The notes: generated by a model not told the origin, from the letters alone. Shown: positions 25,667 through 35,225, counted from the first letter of the stretch. The stretch: DNA of 64,000 nt from CAMLIZ01 sp040758375 (GCA_040758375.1 JBFLWE010000020.1:5482-69481), one strand, 5' to 3'. Program-made: numbers and translations.

Positions 25667-26824
25667 ATGAGCACGCTGCCCCCCGCCGCCCCCCTGCAAG
25701 CCGAGCCCAGCGGGCTCGCCGGCCGGCTGCTGGCGCTGTGGCCGCAGCAGGAGCGTGCCTACGCGGTGCTGTGCCTCGACCCGGCCGGCACCATCGTCGG
25801 CGTGTCCGCCGGCACGCCGCTGGTGCTGGGCTGGCAGCCGCAAGAGCTGCTGGGCCGCCCGGCGGCGCTGGTGTTCACCGACGAAGACCTGCAGCGCCGG
25901 CTCGACGCGCACGAGCGCGACGTGGCCAGCAGCGTGGGCCATGCCGAGGACGACCGCTGGCACCAGCGCAAGGACGGCACGCGCATCTGGATGTCCGGCG
26001 TCATGACCGCCATCCGCGAGCCCGACGGCCGCTGCATCGGCTATGTGAAGGTGCTGCGCGACCGCACCGACCTGCGCGCGCAGATCGAGACGCTGGAGCA
26101 CCGCGTGTCCGCGCTGCGAGGGGCGCTGGAGCGCAAGGACGCCCAGTTCACGACCCTGGCGCACGAGCTGGCCAACCCCTTGAGCCCGTTGCTGCAGGCC
26201 TGCCACCTGCTCAGCCGGGCCGACGAGCAGCAGCGGCCCCGGCTGCTCGAGGTCATCGGCCGCCAGCTGGAAAGCCTGCGCCGACTCATCGGCGACCTGC
26301 GCTCCGCGGTGGGCCGCGACGGCGCACCGCCCGAGCTGGCGATCCAGCGCTTCGTGCTGCAGGAGCTGCTGCTGCAGGTCACGCAGGCCTGCATGGGGGA
26401 GGCCGTCGCACGCCAGCAGCAGCTGGAGCTGCTGGCCGCCGAAGTGCCGATCTGGATCGACGCCGACCCGGCGCGCCTGCACCAGGTGGTGCTCAACCTG
26501 GTGGGCAACGCGATCAAGTACACCCCGGCCGGCGGCCGCGTCTGGATCAAGGCCACGGTGGAAGCCGACGATGCGGTGATCCGCGTCGAGGACACCGGCG
26601 TCGGCATCGCCCCCGAGATGCTGCCGCGCATCTTCGACCTCTTCACCCAGGACCCGGACTCGCGCCACCTGTCGCGCGGCGGCCTGGGCGTGGGCCTGGC
26701 GGTGGTGAAGAACCTGGTCGACCTGCACGGCGGCACGGTCGAAGTGCGCAGCGACGGCCGCGGCAAGGGCAGCCATTTCGCGGTGCGTCTGCCGCTGCGG
26801 CGCAGTGGCGCCGCCGGCGCCTGA
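25667..26824 (+). CDS. PAS-domain sensor histidine kinase (soluble, orphan)
   Basis: A 385-residue kinase. A PAS domain covers about residues 25-145 (GTIVGVSAGTPLVLGWQPQELLG, then WHQRKDGTRIWMSGVMTAI). A short coiled coil leads to the H-box LAHELANPLSPLLQA (phospho-accepting His166). The ATP-binding domain shows the N-box LNLVGNAIKYTP, G1 EDTGVGIAP and G2 RGGLGVGLAVVKNLVDLHGG. No membrane segment is present, so the signal is cytoplasmic. No response regulator is adjacent. It lies between the unknown operon and a second kinase, with a small exported protein between them. Confidence 0.92.
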   Translation: MSTLPPAAPLQAEPSGLAGRLLALWPQQERAYAVLCLDPAGTIVGVSAGTPLVLGWQPQELLGRPAALVFTDEDLQRRLDAHERDVASSVGHAEDDRWHQRKDGTRIWMSGVMTAIREPDGRCIGYVKVLRDRTDLRAQIETLEHRVSALRGALERKDAQFTTLAHELANPLSPLLQACHLLSRADEQQRPRLLEVIGRQLESLRRLIGDLRSAVGRDGAPPELAIQRFVLQELLLQVTQACMGEAVARQQQLELLAAEVPIWIDADPARLHQVVLNLVGNAIKYTPAGGRVWIKATVEADDAVIRVEDTGVGIAPEMLPRIFDLFTQDPDSRHLSRGGLGVGLAVVKNLVDLHGGTVEVRSDGRGKGSHFAVRLPLRRSGAAGA

Positions 26825-26942
26825 GCGCGGCCGCGGTGACTTCCTTCACGCCCGCCGGCACGCGGTATGCCGCGGTCCCTTCAAAGCCTGCGCCGGCCTG
26901 CCGATGGAGCGCTCAACGCCCCACGAGAAACAGGACCGCCCG

Positions 26943-27446
26943 ATGCGCCACCGCCACACCGCCGCCGTGCCCACCCACGCCTTGCGCCTGCTGGGCGCGA
27001 GCCTGCTGCTGGCCGGCGGCGCGCTTGCCGTGCAACCAGCGCGCGCAGGCCTGTCCCCCTTGAGCGATGTGGAGCTCACGCAGGTGAGCGGCCGCGCGGC
27101 GGCGCCGATGCAGCAGCAGAAGACCGAGCAGAACTCGGCGCGCCTGCCGCTGCTGGGCAGCCTGCTCGCGCTGTTCGCGCCCGAGCACCTGCACACCAGC
27201 ACGCTCGACCGTGCCGCCTTCGAGGCCGCGCTCGCCGCCCACGGCGCACAGCCGCTGCCGCGCCCGCTGTACGACGGCGGCCCGGTCACGCAGATCGTGA
27301 TCGACGCACCCCCTGTCAGCACCCGCTTCGAAGCCGGCGCGCTGCTGTCCACCTTCGGTGTCGACTACCAGGGCCGCAGCTTCGGCAGCATCAGCATCAC
27401 CAACCTCGACGCCCGCGGCACGACGCTGTGGGTATGGAAGCCCTGA
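26943..27446 (+). CDS. Small exported protein with LSDVELTQVSG motif
   Basis: A 167-residue protein starting with a signal peptide (HALRLLGASLLLAGGALAVQPARA). Right after the likely cleavage site is LSPLSDVELTQVSGRAA. This LSDxELxxVSG segment resembles the start of FilA-like putative pilus-system proteins described in Acinetobacter and others. ATG 26943 is chosen so that the signal peptide is N-terminal; an ATG at 26904 is an alternative. The C-terminal 60 residues (VTQIVIDAPPVSTRFEAG, then FGSISITNLDARGTTLWVW) look like an amphipathic beta domain. It lies between two histidine kinases. The role is uncertain. Confidence 0.65.
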   Translation: MRHRHTAAVPTHALRLLGASLLLAGGALAVQPARAGLSPLSDVELTQVSGRAAAPMQQQKTEQNSARLPLLGSLLALFAPEHLHTSTLDRAAFEAALAAHGAQPLPRPLYDGGPVTQIVIDAPPVSTRFEAGALLSTFGVDYQGRSFGSISITNLDARGTTLWVWKP

Positions 27447-27519
27447 CGCGGCAACCGCGCGCGCGCCGCGCTCCCGCTGCGGCCTGGGCATCCGGCTTGC
27501 CGCGGCGCTGCTGCTTCCG

Positions 27520-29328
27520 ATGATTTCGCGGCTCGCCTCCCACGATGCACCTACCGGCCCCGACAGCGCTGCCGCGCTGTGGCGCGTGCCGGCGCTGGTG
27601 TTCGCGCTCACGCTGCTGGTCACCGGCTCGATGGCCATGTACCTGCTGCGCGCCATCGAACGCAGCGACGCCGGCAACTTCGCGCACGAAGTGGAGCGCA
27701 CCGCGCAGGCCATGCAGGAACGGCTGGACCTCACGCTCACGCTGCTGCGCGGTGCCGCCGGCCTGTTCACCGCGACCGAGCACGTGTCGCGCGAGGAGTT
27801 CCACCACTACGTGAGCCGCCTGCGCCTGGGCGAGCAGTACCACGGCATCCAGGGCATCGGCTACACCGTGCGGCTCGCACCCGAGGACGTGGCCGCGTTC
27901 GAGCAGCAGCAGCGCGACGCCGGGCTGCCGCAGTTCCGCGTCTGGCCCGACACCCCGCGCGACGAGTACCACAGCATCGTCTACCTCGAGCCGCAGGACG
28001 CGCGCAACCGGGCCGCCATGGGCTACGACATGTTCACCCACCCGGTGCGCCGCGCGGCGATGGAAGCCGCGCGCGACAGCGGCCGCCCGCGCGCCACCGG
28101 CAAGGTGGTCCTGGTGCAGGAAATCCATGAGGACAAGCAGGCCGGCTTCCTGATCTACCTGCCCGTGTACGGCCCCGCGCACGACCCGGGCACCGTGCAG
28201 CAGCGCCGCCAGGCCCTGCGCGGCTTCGTCTACAGCCCGCTGCGCGTGGGCGACCTCCTGCGCGGCGTGCGCGGCTCGTCGCTGCAGCACCTGGACTACG
28301 CCCTTTACGACGGCGAAACCGCCTCGCCCGGAACGCTGATGCGCCGCACCCACGACGACCCGCGCCGCACGGCGCGCTTTTTGGCACAGCGCACGCTGCA
28401 GGTGGCCGGGCGCAGCTGGCGCGTGGAGTTCAGCAGCCGGCCGGAATTCGAGGCCTTGTCGAGCCGGCGCTTCGCGCCCTGGGCCTTTGCCGCGTCGCTG
28501 GCCGCCAGCTTGCTGCTGGCCGGCATCACCAGCCTGCAGGTGCGCCGGCGCCACGCGGCCCAACAGCTCGCCCGGGCCGGCGCCCGCAACATTGCGCTGG
28601 TGCAGCAGCTGCGCCTGAACGCCCGGCGCAAGGACGAATTCCTCGCGATGCTGGGCCACGAACTGCGCAACCCGCTGGCACCCATCGTCTCTTCGGTCGG
28701 CGCGCTCAAGCGCGGCGTGGCCACCGACCGCGCGCAGCGCCTGTACGAGATCATCGAGCGCCAGGCCCGCCAGCTCACCCACCTGGTCAACGACCTGCTG
28801 GAAGCCGGCCGCATCACCACCGGCCGCATCATGATCCGCCCGCGCAGCATGGTGATCGACGAAGCCGTGCGCAACGCCACCGAGGCCCTGCAGGTGGAGC
28901 TGCAGCGCCGCGGCCAGCGCCTGCAGATCCAGCACCGCGGCACCCCGGCGCCGCTGCAGGCCGACCCCATACGCCTGGCGCAAGTGCTGGGCAACCTGTT
29001 GCACAACGCCAGCAAGTTCTCGCCCCACGGCGCCACGCTGGAACTGCACATCGACGAGCGCCCCGACCACCTGGTGCTGCAAGTGGCCGACCCCGGGCGC
29101 GGCATGAGCCCCGAGACGCAGGAGCAGGTGTTCGAGCTGTTCATGCAGGGCGACCGCCCGGAAGACATGACCCACGGCGGGCTGGGCATCGGCCTGGCCC
29201 TGGTGAAACACCTGGTCGAGCTGCACGGCGGACAGGTCACCGCGCACAGCGAGGGCCGCGGCCGCGGCTCGGTGTTCACGGTCACGCTGCCGCGCGAGCC
29301 TGGGCGGGGTGCTCAGGGCTCCCGCTAG
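27520..29328 (+). CDS. CHASE-domain sensor histidine kinase (membrane, orphan)
   Basis: A 602-residue membrane kinase. The first helix (PALVFALTLLVTGSMAMYLL) is followed by a periplasmic CHASE domain (YHGIQGIGYTVRL, VYLEPQDARNRAAMGYDMF) to about residue 310. A second helix is near residues 325-345 (AFAASLAASLLLAGITSLQV). The H-box is MLGHELRNPLAPIVSS with His380. The ATPase domain has LGNLLHNASKFSP, DPGRGMSP and GGLGIGLALVKHLVELHGG. CHASE domains sense small extracellular molecules. ATG 27520 is preferred to upstream in-frame starts, which overlap the gene before. No receiver domain and no response regulator are nearby. Confidence 0.92.
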   Translation: MISRLASHDAPTGPDSAAALWRVPALVFALTLLVTGSMAMYLLRAIERSDAGNFAHEVERTAQAMQERLDLTLTLLRGAAGLFTATEHVSREEFHHYVSRLRLGEQYHGIQGIGYTVRLAPEDVAAFEQQQRDAGLPQFRVWPDTPRDEYHSIVYLEPQDARNRAAMGYDMFTHPVRRAAMEAARDSGRPRATGKVVLVQEIHEDKQAGFLIYLPVYGPAHDPGTVQQRRQALRGFVYSPLRVGDLLRGVRGSSLQHLDYALYDGETASPGTLMRRTHDDPRRTARFLAQRTLQVAGRSWRVEFSSRPEFEALSSRRFAPWAFAASLAASLLLAGITSLQVRRRHAAQQLARAGARNIALVQQLRLNARRKDEFLAMLGHELRNPLAPIVSSVGALKRGVATDRAQRLYEIIERQARQLTHLVNDLLEAGRITTGRIMIRPRSMVIDEAVRNATEALQVELQRRGQRLQIQHRGTPAPLQADPIRLAQVLGNLLHNASKFSPHGATLELHIDERPDHLVLQVADPGRGMSPETQEQVFELFMQGDRPEDMTHGGLGIGLALVKHLVELHGGQVTAHSEGRGRGSVFTVTLPREPGRGAQGSR

Positions 29329-29350
29329 CGCGCCGCGCTCCGGACGCGCG

Positions 29351-29740
29351 TCAGCCGCCGCTGCGGGTGTGGCTGCTGTCGTCGGGCTCCGGCGGCCCCA
29401 CCTTGAGCAGATTGTTCACACAGGTGATGCCCTCGGTCTGCGCGGCCAGCTTGCCGGCGGTGGCGATCGCCTCGCTGCTCGACACGCCGCCCCACAGCAT
29501 CGCCACGCCGCCGCTGACCTTGACCTTGACCTTTTCGCGAAACAGCGGCTTGGCGAACTGCAGCTTGGTCGCCAGCTTCATGGTCAAGGCCTCGTCGCGG
29601 AAGAAGCTCGGATCGCCCGGCTTGCACTCGGCCGGCGCCTTGGGCTGCGAAGGCGCCGGCTTGCGGCCCGCCGCGAGCACCGGCGCCAGCGCGGTGGCCA
29701 CGAGCAAGAAGGCCGCAAGGGCGGCATGTCGGTGTTTCAT
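29351..29740 (-). CDS. Exported BON-domain protein
   Basis: A 129-residue protein with a signal peptide (RHAALAAFLLVATALAPVLA) and one BON domain (KLATKLQFAKPLFREKVKVKVSG, then ITCVNNLLKVGPPE). BON domains bind membranes or other envelope components. The start is the ATG complementary to 29738-29740; the longer upstream frame overlaps gyrB. It follows gyrB on the same strand with 23 bases between. The last residues (DDSSHTRSGG) are disordered. The role in the periplasm is not known. Confidence 0.8.
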   Translation of the reverse strand: MKHRHAALAAFLLVATALAPVLAAGRKPAPSQPKAPAECKPGDPSFFRDEALTMKLATKLQFAKPLFREKVKVKVSGGVAMLWGGVSSSEAIATAGKLAAQTEGITCVNNLLKVGPPEPDDSSHTRSGG

Positions 29741-29763
29741 CGAGGTGATCCCAGAACCTGCGC

Positions 29764-32283
29764 TCACACGTCGATGTTCGCCGCCCTCAACGCGTTGGTT
29801 TCGATGAAATCCCGCCGCGGCTCCACCTCGTCGCCCATCAGCATCGTGAACACCCGGTCGGCCTCGATCGCGTCCTCGATCTGCACCTTCAGCAGCCGGC
29901 GCACGTTGGGGTCCATCGTGGTCTCCCACAGCTGCCCGGGGTTCATCTCGCCCAGGCCCTTGTAGCGCTGGCGGCCCACGCTGTTCTCGGCCTGGCCCAT
30001 CAGCCATTGCATCGCGGCGCGGAAGTCGGACACCTTCTGCTCCTTCTGCTTCTCGCCTTCGCCCTTCTTGATCACGGCGTCGGCGCCCAGCAAGCCCTTG
30101 AAGGTCTTGCCCGCGGTAGAGAGCACTTCATAGTCGGCGCCGTGCACGAAGTCAGCGGTGATCACGCTGCTCTTGATGTTGCCGTGGTGGCGGCGGCTGA
30201 TGCGCAGGATGTGCTTGTCCATGCGGCTGTCGAACTCGGCGGCCACCTCGGCGCCGTGCAGTGCGGCCTTGAGCGCCATCGCGCTCGTCTCGGCCTGCTC
30301 CAGCGTGTCGAGGTTGATCTCCACGCCAGTGGACAGCACGCGCAGCGCCTCGGCGTCCATCCAGTTCTGCAGCCGCGCGATCACGTTCTCGGCCAGCACG
30401 TACTGGCGCGCGAGCTGCTCGAAGGCCTCGCCCTTCAGCACGGCATTGCCCTCGAGGCCGGTGTGCAGCTCGGCATCGGCCAGCGCCACCTTGAGCATGA
30501 AGGCGTCGAGCTCGTGCGCGTCTTTCAGGTACTGCTCGTGCTTGCCCTGCTTCACCTTGTACAGCGGCGGCTGCGCGATGTAGATGTGGCCGCGCTCCAC
30601 CAGCTCGGGCATCTGGCGGTAGAAGAACGTGAGCAGCAGCGTGCGGATGTGCGCGCCGTCCACGTCGGCGTCGGTCATGATGATGATGCGGTGATAGCGC
30701 AGCTTGTCGGCGTTGAAGTCTTCAGGGCCGATGCCGGTGCCCAAGGCGGTGATCAAGGTCACGATCTCGTTGCTGGACAGCAGCTTCTCGTAGCGCGCCT
30801 TCTCCACATTGAGGATCTTGCCGCGCAACGGCAGGATCGCCTGGAACTTGCGGTCGCGCCCCTGCTTGGCCGAGCCGCCGGCGGAGTCGCCCTCCACGAT
30901 GTAGATCTCGCACAGCGCAGGATCCTTCTCCTGGCAGTCGGCCAGCTTGCCCGGCAGGCCCAGGCCGTCGAGCACGCCCTTGCGGCGCGTCATCTCGCGG
31001 GCCTTGCGCGCGGCCTCGCGCGCCCGCGCGGCCTCGACGATCTTGCCGCAGATGATCTTGGCGTCCAGCGGGTTCTCCAGCAGCCAGTCGGTGAGCTTGC
31101 TGGCCACCACGTCTTCCACCGGGCCGCGCACTTCGCTGGAAACCAGCTTGTCTTTCGTCTGGCTGCTGAACTTGGGCTCTGGCACCTTCACGCTCACCAC
31201 GCAGGCCAGGCCCTCGCGCATGTCGTCGCCGGCGATCTCGACCTTGGCCTTCTTGGCCAGTTCGTTGTCCTCGATGTACTTGTTGATCACGCGCGTCATC
31301 GCCGCGCGCAGGCCGGTCAGGTGGGTGCCGCCGTCTCGCTGCGGGATGTTGTTGGTGAAGCAGAGCACGCTCTCGTTGTAGCCGTCGTTCCACTGCATCG
31401 CCACTTCGACGCCGATGCTGGTGTTCTGCTCGCTCATCTTGTCGCCGATGGCGTGGAACACGTTGGGGTGCAGCACCCGCTTGCCCTGGTTGATGAACTC
31501 GACGAAGCCCTTCACACCGCCGGCATAGGCGAAGTTGTCTTCCTTGGCGTTGCGTTCATCGACCAGCTTGATCTTCACGCCGTTGTTCAGGAAGGACAGC
31601 TCGCGCAGCCGCTTGGCCAGCACGTCGTAATGGAAGTCGATGTTGGAGAAGATCTCCTCGTCGGGCAGGAAGTGCACCTCGGTGCCGCGCTTTTCGGTTT
31701 CGCCAATGATCTTCATCGGGCTGATGTCGAAACCGTCGCGCTGCTCGATCACGCGGTCCTGCGGCACCCCCTTCTTGAACTCGATGAAGTGCACCTTGCC
31801 TTCGCGGCGCACCGTCAGGCGCAGCCACTTGCTCAGTGCGTTGACGCAGCTCACGCCCACGCCGTGCAGGCCGCCCGAGACCTTGTAGCTGTTCTGGTTG
31901 AACTTGCCCCCGGCGTGCAGCTCGGTCAGGGCGATCTCGGCGGCCGAGCGCTTGGGCTCGTGCTTGTCGTCCATCTTCACGCCGGTGGGGATGCCGCGGC
32001 CGTTGTCCACCACCGAGATCGAGTTGTCGGTGTGGATGGTGACGATGATGTCGTCGCAGAAGCCGGCCAGCGCCTCGTCGATCGAGTTGTCCACCACCTC
32101 GAACACCAGGTGGTGCAGGCCGGTGCCGTCGCTCGTGTCGCCGATGTACATGCCGGGCCGCTTGCGCACGGCTTCCAGGCCTTCGAGGATCTGGATGCTG
32201 GCCTCGCCATAGGCGCCGTCGCCGGCAGGCAGCGGCACGGGGGCGGAGGCGGGAGCGGTCGGCGGGGGGATTTCTCGGGTCAT
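29764..32283 (-). CDS. gyrB: DNA gyrase subunit B
   Basis: An 839-residue GyrB, the ATPase subunit of gyrase, which introduces negative supercoils. The GHKL ATPase is visible in FEVVDNSIDEAL, DNGRGIPTG and GGLHGVGVSCVNALS. The Toprim domain has EGDSAGGSAKQGRDR, PLRGKILNVEKAR and MTDADVDGAHIRTLLLTFF. The C-terminus has RYKGLGEMNPGQLWETTM. It is longer than Bacillus GyrB because of the Gram-negative insert of about 160 residues before the C-terminal domain. It is the third gene after dnaA and dnaN, transcribed away from the origin. Confidence 0.98.
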   Translation of the reverse strand: MTREIPPPTAPASAPVPLPAGDGAYGEASIQILEGLEAVRKRPGMYIGDTSDGTGLHHLVFEVVDNSIDEALAGFCDDIIVTIHTDNSISVVDNGRGIPTGVKMDDKHEPKRSAAEIALTELHAGGKFNQNSYKVSGGLHGVGVSCVNALSKWLRLTVRREGKVHFIEFKKGVPQDRVIEQRDGFDISPMKIIGETEKRGTEVHFLPDEEIFSNIDFHYDVLAKRLRELSFLNNGVKIKLVDERNAKEDNFAYAGGVKGFVEFINQGKRVLHPNVFHAIGDKMSEQNTSIGVEVAMQWNDGYNESVLCFTNNIPQRDGGTHLTGLRAAMTRVINKYIEDNELAKKAKVEIAGDDMREGLACVVSVKVPEPKFSSQTKDKLVSSEVRGPVEDVVASKLTDWLLENPLDAKIICGKIVEAARAREAARKAREMTRRKGVLDGLGLPGKLADCQEKDPALCEIYIVEGDSAGGSAKQGRDRKFQAILPLRGKILNVEKARYEKLLSSNEIVTLITALGTGIGPEDFNADKLRYHRIIIMTDADVDGAHIRTLLLTFFYRQMPELVERGHIYIAQPPLYKVKQGKHEQYLKDAHELDAFMLKVALADAELHTGLEGNAVLKGEAFEQLARQYVLAENVIARLQNWMDAEALRVLSTGVEINLDTLEQAETSAMALKAALHGAEVAAEFDSRMDKHILRISRRHHGNIKSSVITADFVHGADYEVLSTAGKTFKGLLGADAVIKKGEGEKQKEQKVSDFRAAMQWLMGQAENSVGRQRYKGLGEMNPGQLWETTMDPNVRRLLKVQIEDAIEADRVFTMLMGDEVEPRRDFIETNALRAANIDV

Positions 32284-32350
32284 CGGGGTCTTCTTAAAAG
32301 CGCTGAAGCGGGCACGGGGCCCGCTTGGTGAGTCAGTTCTGGCTGAATCC

Positions 32351-33457
32351 TCAGATTCGCATCGGCATCACGACGTACTTGAAGCCGGCCTGCTCGGGCA
32401 CGGTGATCAGCGCGCTGGAGTTGGTGTCCTGCAGCTCCACCTTCACCATCTCCTGGCTCATGTTGGCCAGCGCGTCCATCAGGTAGGTCACGTTGAAGCC
32501 GATCTCGATGGCGTCGCCGTCGTAGTCGACTTCCAGCTCCTCCTTGGCTTCTTCCTGCTCGGCGTTGCTGGAGGCGATGCGCAGCACGCCGGGCTCGATG
32601 TTCAGGCGCACGCCCTTGAACTTCTCGCTGGTGAGGATGGCCGCGCGCTGCAGGCTGGCCAGCAGCGGGGCGCGGCCCAGCGTGACGTGGTTGCGGTGGT
32701 TCTTGGGGATCACGCGGTTGTAGTCGGGGAACTTGCCTTCCACCAGTTTGGTCACGAACTCCATGCCCGAGAAGCTGAACTTGGCCTGGTTGCCGGCGAA
32801 GCGCATCTCGATGGGGGTGTCCTCGTCCTTCAGCAGGCGCTGCAGCTCCAGCACCGTCTTGCGCGGCAGGATCACCTCCTGCTTGGGGATCTCGACCTCC
32901 AGCGTGGCCTGCGCCAGCGCCAGGCGGTGGCCGTCGGTGGCCACCAGCGTGAGCGTCCTGCCCTCGGCGACGAACAGGATGCCGTTGAGGTAGTAGCGGA
33001 TGTCGTGCACCGCCATCGCAAAGTGCACCTGGTTGATCAGGCCCTTCAGCGTCTTCTGCGGCACGCTGAAAGCCGGACCGAAATCGACCGCCTCGTTGAC
33101 CAGCGGAAAGTCGTCGGCCGGCAGCGTTTGCAGCGTGAAGCGGCTCTTGCCGCCTTGCAGCGTGAGCTTGTTCTGTGCCGCGGTGAGGGTCACCGTCTGG
33201 TCGGCCGGCAGCATGCGCAGGATGTCGATCAGCTTGCGCGCACCCACCGTGGTGGCCAGGTTGCCGGCGTCGCCGCCCAGCTCGGCGCTGGTGCGCACCT
33301 GGATCTCCAGGTCGCTGGTGGTGAACTCCACGTTGGCGCCGCTCTTGCGCATCAGCACGTTGGCCAGGATCGGCAGCGTGTGGCGGCGCTCCACGATGCC
33401 GGCCACCGCCTGCAGGGCGCCCAGCAATTTTTCCTGCGGAGCTTTCAGAACAATCAT
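32351..33457 (-). CDS. dnaN: DNA polymerase III beta sliding clamp
   Basis: A 368-residue beta clamp with three similar domains. MIVLKAPQEKLLGALQAVAG, then RHTLPILANVLM, is the standard start, and the C-terminal PMRI with YVVMPMRI is the usual end that helps form the partner-binding pocket. The clamp rings DNA and holds polymerase III and repair factors. It lies between dnaA (307 bases upstream) and gyrB (67 bases downstream). GAAGAG is close to the start codon as a ribosome site. Confidence 0.98.
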   Translation of the reverse strand: MIVLKAPQEKLLGALQAVAGIVERRHTLPILANVLMRKSGANVEFTTSDLEIQVRTSAELGGDAGNLATTVGARKLIDILRMLPADQTVTLTAAQNKLTLQGGKSRFTLQTLPADDFPLVNEAVDFGPAFSVPQKTLKGLINQVHFAMAVHDIRYYLNGILFVAEGRTLTLVATDGHRLALAQATLEVEIPKQEVILPRKTVLELQRLLKDEDTPIEMRFAGNQAKFSFSGMEFVTKLVEGKFPDYNRVIPKNHRNHVTLGRAPLLASLQRAAILTSEKFKGVRLNIEPGVLRIASSNAEQEEAKEELEVDYDGDAIEIGFNVTYLMDALANMSQEMVKVELQDTNSSALITVPEQAGFKYVVMPMRI

Positions 33458-33764
33458 GTCTTCCTCTTTAACTGGTCGTTCTAGTAGAGCCCGCCACGGG
33501 CTGTGGAGAACGCTATTTTCACCTGATCCGGCAACGGTTTACGACGGCATGAACCCTGTGGGCCGCAGCCCGGTTTGCAGGCTGGGAAAGGAACAACAAC
33601 TTCAAGAGTGGCGCCCGCCCTGTGGATGACCGGCGACTTGCTCGAAAGTTGTCCCCAACCTTGTTTCTTGACAGAGCACATCCGTTCGTGATTCTGACTG
33701 GAGCCCCTCTCGGAGGGGGGCGGAACGAGCGAAAGGTGGGCCCGAAGGGCTGAGGGCATCGCCC
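33458..33764. other. dnaA-dnaN intergenic region, candidate part of oriC
   Basis: These 307 bases hold no gene. Three sequences resemble the DnaA box TGTGGATAA: TGTGGAGAA at 33502-33510 (one mismatch), TGTGGATGA at 33621-33629 (one mismatch) and TTGTCCCCA at 33649-33657 (two mismatches, other strand). A/T-richer stretches occur near 33511-33522 and 33580-33605. The right end contains the GC-rich element and the inverted repeat at dnaA's end. It must also hold the promoter for dnaN. A role in replication start is plausible, but the rpmH side carries the perfect box. Confidence 0.5.
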
Positions 33765-33773
33765 TCAGCCCTT
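33745..33773 (-). terminator. Perfect inverted repeat overlapping the 3' end of dnaA
   Basis: A 13-base arm (33745-33757) pairs perfectly with 33761-33773 around a 3-base loop. It spans the dnaA stop codon at 33765-33767. No T-run follows on the minus strand, so it may act as a pausing or RNA-stability hairpin between dnaA and dnaN. Confidence 0.5.
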
Positions 33774-35225
33774 GAGCGTCTGCTCGAGAACGTGCAGCTG
33801 CTGATTCAGCTCGGTGTTCTTCGTGCGTTCGCTGCCGATCTTGCGCACGGCGTGCAGCACCGTGGTGTGGTCGCGGCCGCCGAACAGCTCGCCGATCTCG
33901 GGCAGGCTCTTTTGCGTCAGCTCCTTGGCCAGGTACATCGCGATCTGTCGCGGCCGGGCGATCGAGGCTGGCCGCTTCTTGCTGTACATGTCGGCGATCT
34001 TGATCTTGTAGAAGTCGGCCACCGTCTTCTGGATGTTTTCCACCGAGATCTGCCGGTTCTGGATAGACAGCAGGTCTTTCAGCGCCTCGCGCGCCAGCGC
34101 GATGTTGATGTCCTTCTGGCTGAAGCGGCTGTAGGCCAGCACCTTGCGCAGCGCGCCTTCGAGCTCGCGCACGTTGGCGCGCACGTTCTTGGCGATGAAG
34201 AAGGCCACGTCCTCCGGCATCGGCGTGCCCTCGGCCTCGGCCTTGCGGATCAGGATGGCCACCCGCATCTCCAGCTCCGGCGGCTCGATGGCCACGGTGA
34301 GGCCGGCGTCGAAGCGGCTGGTCAGGCGCTCGTCGATGTCCACCAACCCCTTGGGGTAGGTGTCGCTGGTCATGATGATGTGGGCCTTCTTGGCCACCAG
34401 CGCCTCGAAGGCGTTGAAGAACTCCTCCTGCGTGCGGTCCTTGCCGGCGAAGAACTGCACGTCGTCGATCAGCAGCAGATCCAGACTGTGGTACTTGGCC
34501 TTCAGCTCGTCGAAGGTCTTGCGCTGGTAGTTCTTGACCACATCGGAAATGAACTGCTCGGCATGCAGGTAGAGGATGCGCGCGTCGGGCTTGTCCTTCA
34601 GCAGCGCGTTGCCCACGGCATGGATCAGGTGCGTCTTGCCCAGGCCCACGCCGCCGTAGATGAACAGGGGGTTGTACATCTGGCCCGGGGCTCCGGCCAC
34701 GTGCAGCGCCGCGGTGCGCGCCATCTGGTTGGCGCGGCCGGGCACCAGGGTGTCAAAGGTCAGCCCGGCGTTCAGCCGGTGGCGCGAGGCGGCCGCAGGG
34801 GCCGCACCCGAGGGCATGGTGATGCTGCTGTCGTTGGCCGGCGCGCCCGCCAGCGCCGGCGTCGCGCGCTGCAGCACCTGGCCCACGCCGACCGGCTGGG
34901 TGGCCTTCAGCGGTGCGCTGTGCATCACCACACCATTGGCGCGCAGCGGCATCTCACGCGCGGGCTCGCGCGGCGCCAGCGCCAGCTCCAGCCGCACCGG
35001 CTTGCCGGCCAGCTCGGTCAACACCGACTCGATGCGCGGCGCGTACTGCGTGCGAATCCAGTCCAGCTTGAAGCGGTTGGGCACGCGCACCGACACCACG
35101 GCGCCGTCGCTGCCCTCGTCGGTGATGTCGGCCGGCGGCAGCGGGCGGATCCAGGTGTTGAACTGTTGTTCGGGCAGCTCGGCGGCCAAGCGTTCGCAGC
35201 CGCGCTGCCAGAGATCTGCGCTCAT
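33765..35225 (-). CDS. dnaA: Chromosomal replication initiator DnaA
   Basis: A 486-residue initiator that binds DnaA boxes and melts the origin. Domain I starts MSADLWQRGCERLAAELPE. A variable linker follows to about residue 150. The AAA+ domain has FIYGGVGLGKTHLIHAVGN (Walker A), LLLIDDVQFFAGKDRTQEEFF (Walker B) and DERLTSRFDAGLTV. Domain IV shows the DnaA-box signature GGRDHTTVLHAVRKI. ATG 35225 is chosen because domain I begins there; the frame runs on upstream into non-coding sequence. A DnaA-box-like TGTGGATAG touches the start codon, which suggests autoregulation. Confidence 0.98.
   Translation of the reverse strand: MSADLWQRGCERLAAELPEQQFNTWIRPLPPADITDEGSDGAVVSVRVPNRFKLDWIRTQYAPRIESVLTELAGKPVRLELALAPREPAREMPLRANGVVMHSAPLKATQPVGVGQVLQRATPALAGAPANDSSITMPSGAAPAAASRHRLNAGLTFDTLVPGRANQMARTAALHVAGAPGQMYNPLFIYGGVGLGKTHLIHAVGNALLKDKPDARILYLHAEQFISDVVKNYQRKTFDELKAKYHSLDLLLIDDVQFFAGKDRTQEEFFNAFEALVAKKAHIIMTSDTYPKGLVDIDERLTSRFDAGLTVAIEPPELEMRVAILIRKAEAEGTPMPEDVAFFIAKNVRANVRELEGALRKVLAYSRFSQKDINIALAREALKDLLSIQNRQISVENIQKTVADFYKIKIADMYSKKRPASIARPRQIAMYLAKELTQKSLPEIGELFGGRDHTTVLHAVRKIGSERTKNTELNQQLHVLEQTLKG

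Noticed and set aside
27520..29328. Hybrid kinase with receiver domain
   Set aside because: The sequence ends directly after the ATPase G2 box; no receiver motifs are present.
30007..32331. Open frame of 774 codons on the plus strand
   Set aside because: It lies opposite gyrB, which has complete family motifs; the product is low in complexity and without a domain.
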